64,000 nucleotides of DNA from Camelus bactrianus (lineage: Eukaryota > Chordata > Mammalia > Artiodactyla > Camelidae). Of the stretch, positions 59,932-64,000 are shown piece after piece. Where the stretch lies: contig NC_133558.1 in assembly GCF_048773025.1 (NCBI RefSeq), positions 20,938,501 to 21,002,500 on the forward strand. The letters are read 5' to 3'. Each line of letters begins with the position of its first letter. Position 1 is the stretch's first letter. The translations under genes and the position numbers were made by a program. Under the pieces are notes generated by a model, which was given only the letters and a program-made list of their open reading frames with translations, was not told the origin of the DNA and did no database searches.

Positions 59932-62580
59932 GGGCCGGGGAGCCGGGTTAATTACATAATGCTTACCTTTGTTATGGAGGCAACTCATGTAGGAGTGATT
60001 GACTCAAAGGGCAGCTGGGGTGCTAAGTAGAGGATGACTAGTGCTAAGATCAAACACGGTTGGTGCTAAGCCGTGGCTGTGTGTAGAGTTATGATCCCTG
60101 TTAGCAACTGGAGTAAGTCTGACGTACAATTTGAAATGAGAGCATGATGGTGTTGCAAAGAAGAGACAGAACTTGAAAGAGAAATAGTTGCTTATTTAGC
60201 ATGTGTATTTATTGTCATTTTATATATGATTATGGATTCAGAGTCAGCTGATTGAAATGGAGTAGTCCACTCAGGCCACCATAACATAATACCCCAGACT
60301 GGTTGGCTTAACAGGTGGAATTTAATTTATATAAGCATTATTATCTATATTATTATCTAATATAGGCCGGGTAATATTCCAGGCTAGGGAGATAGTGTTT
60401 TGTAAGACAAGGTTCCTCCTATCAAAGAAAACAAATAAAGGTATAAGGTTTATCATATAGTAATGACAGCTCTGTGTTTAAAAAAAAAAAAGTAACTGGG
60501 AGTGATTTGAAGGAACTACTTTAGGCTGAGTGATCAGAAATGGCCATTCTAAGAAAACACTATTTGAACTGAGATTTGAATGACAGGAACGAGGCCGTCA
60601 TTCAAAATCCAAAGCAAACCACTCCAGGCATTGAGAACAGGAGTGCGAATCACTAAGGTGGGATCAACCTCACAGGTGTGAGGGACACACAGCCAGCTAG
60701 TGTGGCTGAGTTACTGGGAGCGGGAGAACGTCGTGTTTGGAGTGGATAAAGCAGTCGGGAAAGACACTCTGTAGAAGACTTATTTGGATTTCTCTGTGCT
60801 TTTCTGGAAAACACCCTGGCCACAGCAGACCGAAAGGGAAAATGTGGTAATGCTGGCTTCTCTCCAGTGAAACCAAAGCCTGTGGTTCACAAGATGAAGA
60901 GGAAATTATAAGACTGTTCTCAGACAAGTCATCATTCACTGAAAAAAGCAAGCCATAAAAATATCTTAAAATAGTGCATAAGAGACAGACAAATCAATTA
61001 TTTCTCATTGAGAATCACATATAAATTAATTTGCTGTGAGTTTGGGGCACAAGATGGAATAGAATTTGTGGTGGTTATATTAAGTAGAAAAGGTCTATTG
61101 GACCTAAAAGTGATTCATCTGCACATTGTCTGTGGTGGAACAATACCATCCTCCCTAATTCCCTTTGCAGAGGATTTGATCTGGAAATTACTTGTGCTAC
61201 TAATAGAAATGAAGGAGAATTTGTAAGGATTCCCTGTTCCCATGTGTGGTGATTGGCATGCAATTTACCTCTCACCGTCTTCTAGTGCTTTTGTCCTGTA
61301 CTGTAGACAATGTGAAACTGTAAAAGTACATTTCTGGATAATCTTGGATGTCATCTAGCTTTGGCGAATCAGCCACATTCTGGGGAAGCGTGGACATGCT
61401 TAGATTTTTCCTCTCCTGAAAAGACGCTTATGTGGAGGTGCTTTGGGTTTTGGGTGATGTTTTTGTTTGTTTGTTTGTATTGGTGGCAGAATTTGGAGTT
61501 ATTTTCCTGTCTGAAAACTTACTTCATGATGTAGAGAGGCAGCATGCTGCGTGTCCTTGTTACTGGTGCAGACTGTGGCAGGTGACATAGGACATCACCC
61601 AGACATCAAAGCCAATTATAAAATTATGGTAATTAAAAGTGTGGTATTAGCACAGGAGTACAAAAGATACATCGAAGAAAATAGAAAAGATTCCAGAAAC
61701 AGATGAACCCCTGAAACAGAGATCTTCATGTAGCCAGCCAGCAAGTATTTAGTGAGCACTTACTGTATACCAGGCACTATAGTGATGTCAACTGGGAAAA
61801 AACATACACAACCTAAAAGTTGAGACATCTTTTATTCAGCAGACTTGCTGAGGACTTAAGCTGGGAAGACAGCCTGTGAGATTGCTCTGAGGGGCTGCTC
61901 CGAAGAGATAAGGGAGGAGCCAGGATATACAGGAGATTTTAACAACAAAAACCAGGTAGTGGGAACATCAAATATTACTGTTAATTAAAGAAAAAACAAA
62001 CATCCCATATGGTTTTGATTTTAACAGGATTGTGAAATTTTGTGTAATCTAATTGTGGATTATATCGTTTAAGTGTTTTTGTATGTTTTTTACCTCTGAA
62101 TATGTATCTTTTTAGCACCTGGGTTTTATTTTATTTTTGTTTACACAGTAAAGTGGCATTTAACTTATTGAAAGTTGTATTCTTTTGTCTTTTATTTTAA
62201 AAGTTCTTTGTACTACTGTGATAATGCTCTGTAATGACTATGGTTAAATTTCATTTAATGTGAAATATTTAAAGTAAATTTGCAAAACAAGAAAAAATAT
62301 CTCAAGTTAATGAATTTAGCATGTTTCTATGTACAGGAAGATGCAAGAATCTGGACTGAATGAAGTTATTCCTTTGATATGCACCTCAACCCATGTTTTT
62401 CTAGTCTCCTTGCCGGGATATGACCTTCTGTGGGACATAACTGAACTTGAGAATCTGACCTTTTCTTTGTCAGTGTTTCCCCATTACCACCACCTTTATA
62501 CTCAGTAAGAATTAGGAACACAAGTGAGTCACAAATCTATTTAACTTTGAAAAGTATTTTACTGAAAGATAAGAGAGTTT
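59931..62580. other. Gene-free stretch between the converging alpha and DQB genes
   Basis: No exon is recognised. It has scattered L2/MIR-like pieces (for example 'gagcacttactgtataccag' near 61,755) and AT-rich DNA, mostly single-copy to the eye. Confidence 0.45.
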
Positions 62581-62584
62581 GATA

Positions 62585-64000
62585 TTTAATTCATGGGCAG
62601 TCTTCCTGAAGAGAACACAGTCAGAAGTGCCCGTGGGAGTATTTATGGTTCAGACAGACACAGCAGGCAACATGAAGAACAGCACGTCAACTACGCGAGG
62701 CAGGGAAGCAGGGGCACAAGCAGAAATTCAGAAAAGACAGAAACTAAGGGGGAGGGTGTAGCTCACGTGGTAAAGCGCCTGCTCAGCATGCATGAGGTCC
62801 TGGGTTCAATCCCCAGTCCCTCCACTAAGGAAAGACAGAAACTAAAGGAGGATCTGCCTCCCAGGCACTGTGGAAGCCAGATCTCGATGGGTGACAGCTG
62901 GCGGGGGGGGGGGGGGGGGCCGAGAGAAGGGAGGCTGGGAACCACGGACAAGAACAGCAGGACAAAATCAAGGAAAAGAGGGGACAAATCCCAGGAAGAA
63001 GAACGTTTGGGGTCAGTGCACGATCCCTGCAGGAGAGAGAAGAGTCGTAAGTCACACCAGTCCCTGAAGAAGACTCAGCCCCTGCCCTCCCGCGGCGCCG
63101 TCTGCAGCACCAGAACCCGAAGGTTAACCCTGTGTAACATCCGCTCCCCATTACCTCGCTGGACGTGAGCAAAGACGACACTCTGCTAAAGTGAACACAA
63201 ATCTGCAGCTCGAAGGGGCGTGTGGAAGGCAGGGGAGCGTAAGGAAATGCTTCTGTGGAGCACAGGTCATGGACTCCCCGGATAGGACTGTGACTACTGT
63301 CAGCTCCCCTACCAGCTAGCTCGAGACTACTTTCTATAATTTTGGAGTCTGGGGCATCATTCAAACCTCGCTGAATGGTTGGGTCTTATTCTAGGGGACA
63401 ATCTCTGAAGTTTCCTGCAGAGACTGCACAGAATGTTCCAGACATTTCCCCTGCCCCAGCTCACATGAATGAATGTGACATGAAGCAGGGACAAAATAAC
63501 AGAAGCACATTCGAGGGTCTGATAAACCCACTCAGCTCCTTTCCTGTAGTGTTTGTGTCGCAGTCCTGGGCGGGAAGAGTAGGAATACTACCTGTGGCAG
63601 AGCCTCAGGATAGTCTGTCATCGGCAAGAATGGGAAGAGAAGAGGAAGAAAAACTCATCAGCCTGGGTAGTGGGAAAATTCCATCTCTCTCTCTCTCTAT
63701 CTCAGCCTCCAAAAGGAAATGAGGGGGCAGCTTATTTCCTCCTCACCCACCCACGTACAGTGAGGATTCAACTGCCACAAAGTAAGATCACCCGGAAGTC
63801 ACTGAGCTGGCCCCCACAGGAAGATAAACAGAGACTCTGAGTCTAAGGAAAGAAGCTCAGAGCAGGAAAGCCCATGTTAATAATCGCGCACGAAAGTAAG
63901 GACAACATGAGAGCTTCTCTAAGGATAACCCCCCACCTCTCACGTCTGTGACGAAGCAAACCTGACCCAAGAAAAGGAGGTCTCTGAAGTCTCCCTAATT
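62585..64000 (-). CDS. DQB: Second MHC class II DQ beta gene, 3' end only
   Basis: Partial gene running off the right edge. The terminal coding exon at 63,026-63,013 reads G-I-V-H-stop, with an AG acceptor in a pyrimidine-rich context; the first DQB has G-L-V-R in the same place. An ATTAAA signal lies at 62,590-62,585. The intron (63,027-64,000) keeps patches of the first gene's intron 4/5, including an exon 5 remnant near 63,590-63,612 and the 'ggaaatgag' and 'cctcctcacccac' blocks. By comparison with the first gene, exon 4 would start about 60-100 bases beyond the window. Whether the rest of the gene is intact cannot be seen. It converges on the DQA-like gene, as human DQA/DQB pairs do. Confidence 0.85.
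62733..62845 (+). mobile_element. VIC-1-type tRNA-Ala SINE with perfect target-site duplication
   Basis: The element (62,748-62,830) keeps the tRNA-Ala A box, an AGC anticodon loop (CTCAGCATG) and the B box (GGGTTCAATCCC), ending CCCTCCACTAAGG. It is flanked by identical 15-base copies of AAAGACAGAAACTAA (62,733-62,747 and 62,831-62,845). It has almost no A-tail. It sits in the 3' UTR of the second DQB gene and looks young. Confidence 0.93.
62904..62920 (+). repeat. Poly-G run in second DQB 3' UTR
   Basis: A G-run of about 18 bases (read as poly-C in the DQB transcript). Such runs are prone to length change and to assembly error. Confidence 0.9.

Noticed and set aside
62748-62830. tRNA-Ala gene
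   Set aside because: The cloverleaf is imperfect and the block is flanked by a 15-base target duplication; it is a SINE.
62593-63364. Protein-coding frames on both strands near the right end
   Set aside because: They cross the SINE, the poly-G run and the DQB terminal exon in the wrong frame.

Overview
The window is mammalian nuclear DNA from the MHC class II region, and the animal is most likely a camelid. Two features point to camelids: tRNA-Ala-derived SINEs of the camelid VIC-1 kind, and class II genes of DQB, DRB-like and DQA/DYA-like type laid out as in artiodactyls. The genes have 4-6 exons each. Identity rests on reading the exons against remembered class II family sequences, not on a database search.

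Layout from left to right. (1) 1-4,980: AT-rich intergenic DNA with old repeat debris. (2) 4,980-6,113: a decayed partial DQB copy (intron 4, exon 4, intron 3, part of exon 3; minus strand). (3) 6,863-13,853: an apparently intact DQB gene on the minus strand with a textbook X/Y-box promoter at 13,986-14,030 and an unusual 4-residue insert in its peptide-binding domain. (4) 15,647-15,692: a near-consensus class II X-Y promoter module pointing right, with no gene behind it, followed by a solo retroviral LTR (about 16,270-16,902) rich in NF-Y (ATTGG) motifs. (5) 17,690-31,320: LINE-1, ERV-L and DNA-transposon fossils. (6) 31,517-31,744: one isolated TAP2 terminal exon (minus strand). (7) 32,753-42,536: an intact six-exon DRB-like beta gene on the plus strand with non-classical groove residues. 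(8) 49,943-53,433: a DQA/DYA-like alpha gene on the plus strand, disabled by an in-frame stop in exon 2, with a broken Y box and a shortened membrane segment. (9) 62,585-64,000: the 3' end of a second DQB gene on the minus strand, running out of the window and carrying a SINE in its 3' UTR.

Class II alpha and beta chains pair at the cell surface to show peptides to CD4 T cells. TAP2 is half of the ER peptide pump that feeds class I. The converging alpha-plus / DQB-minus pair at 50-64 kb matches the arrangement of human DQA/DQB pairs. The DRB-like beta gene keeps a full reading frame, but its nearest alpha gene is broken, so any partner must lie elsewhere. All four class II control regions seen here keep an X1-to-Y start distance of 33-35 bases; only the alpha gene has lost the NF-Y core.
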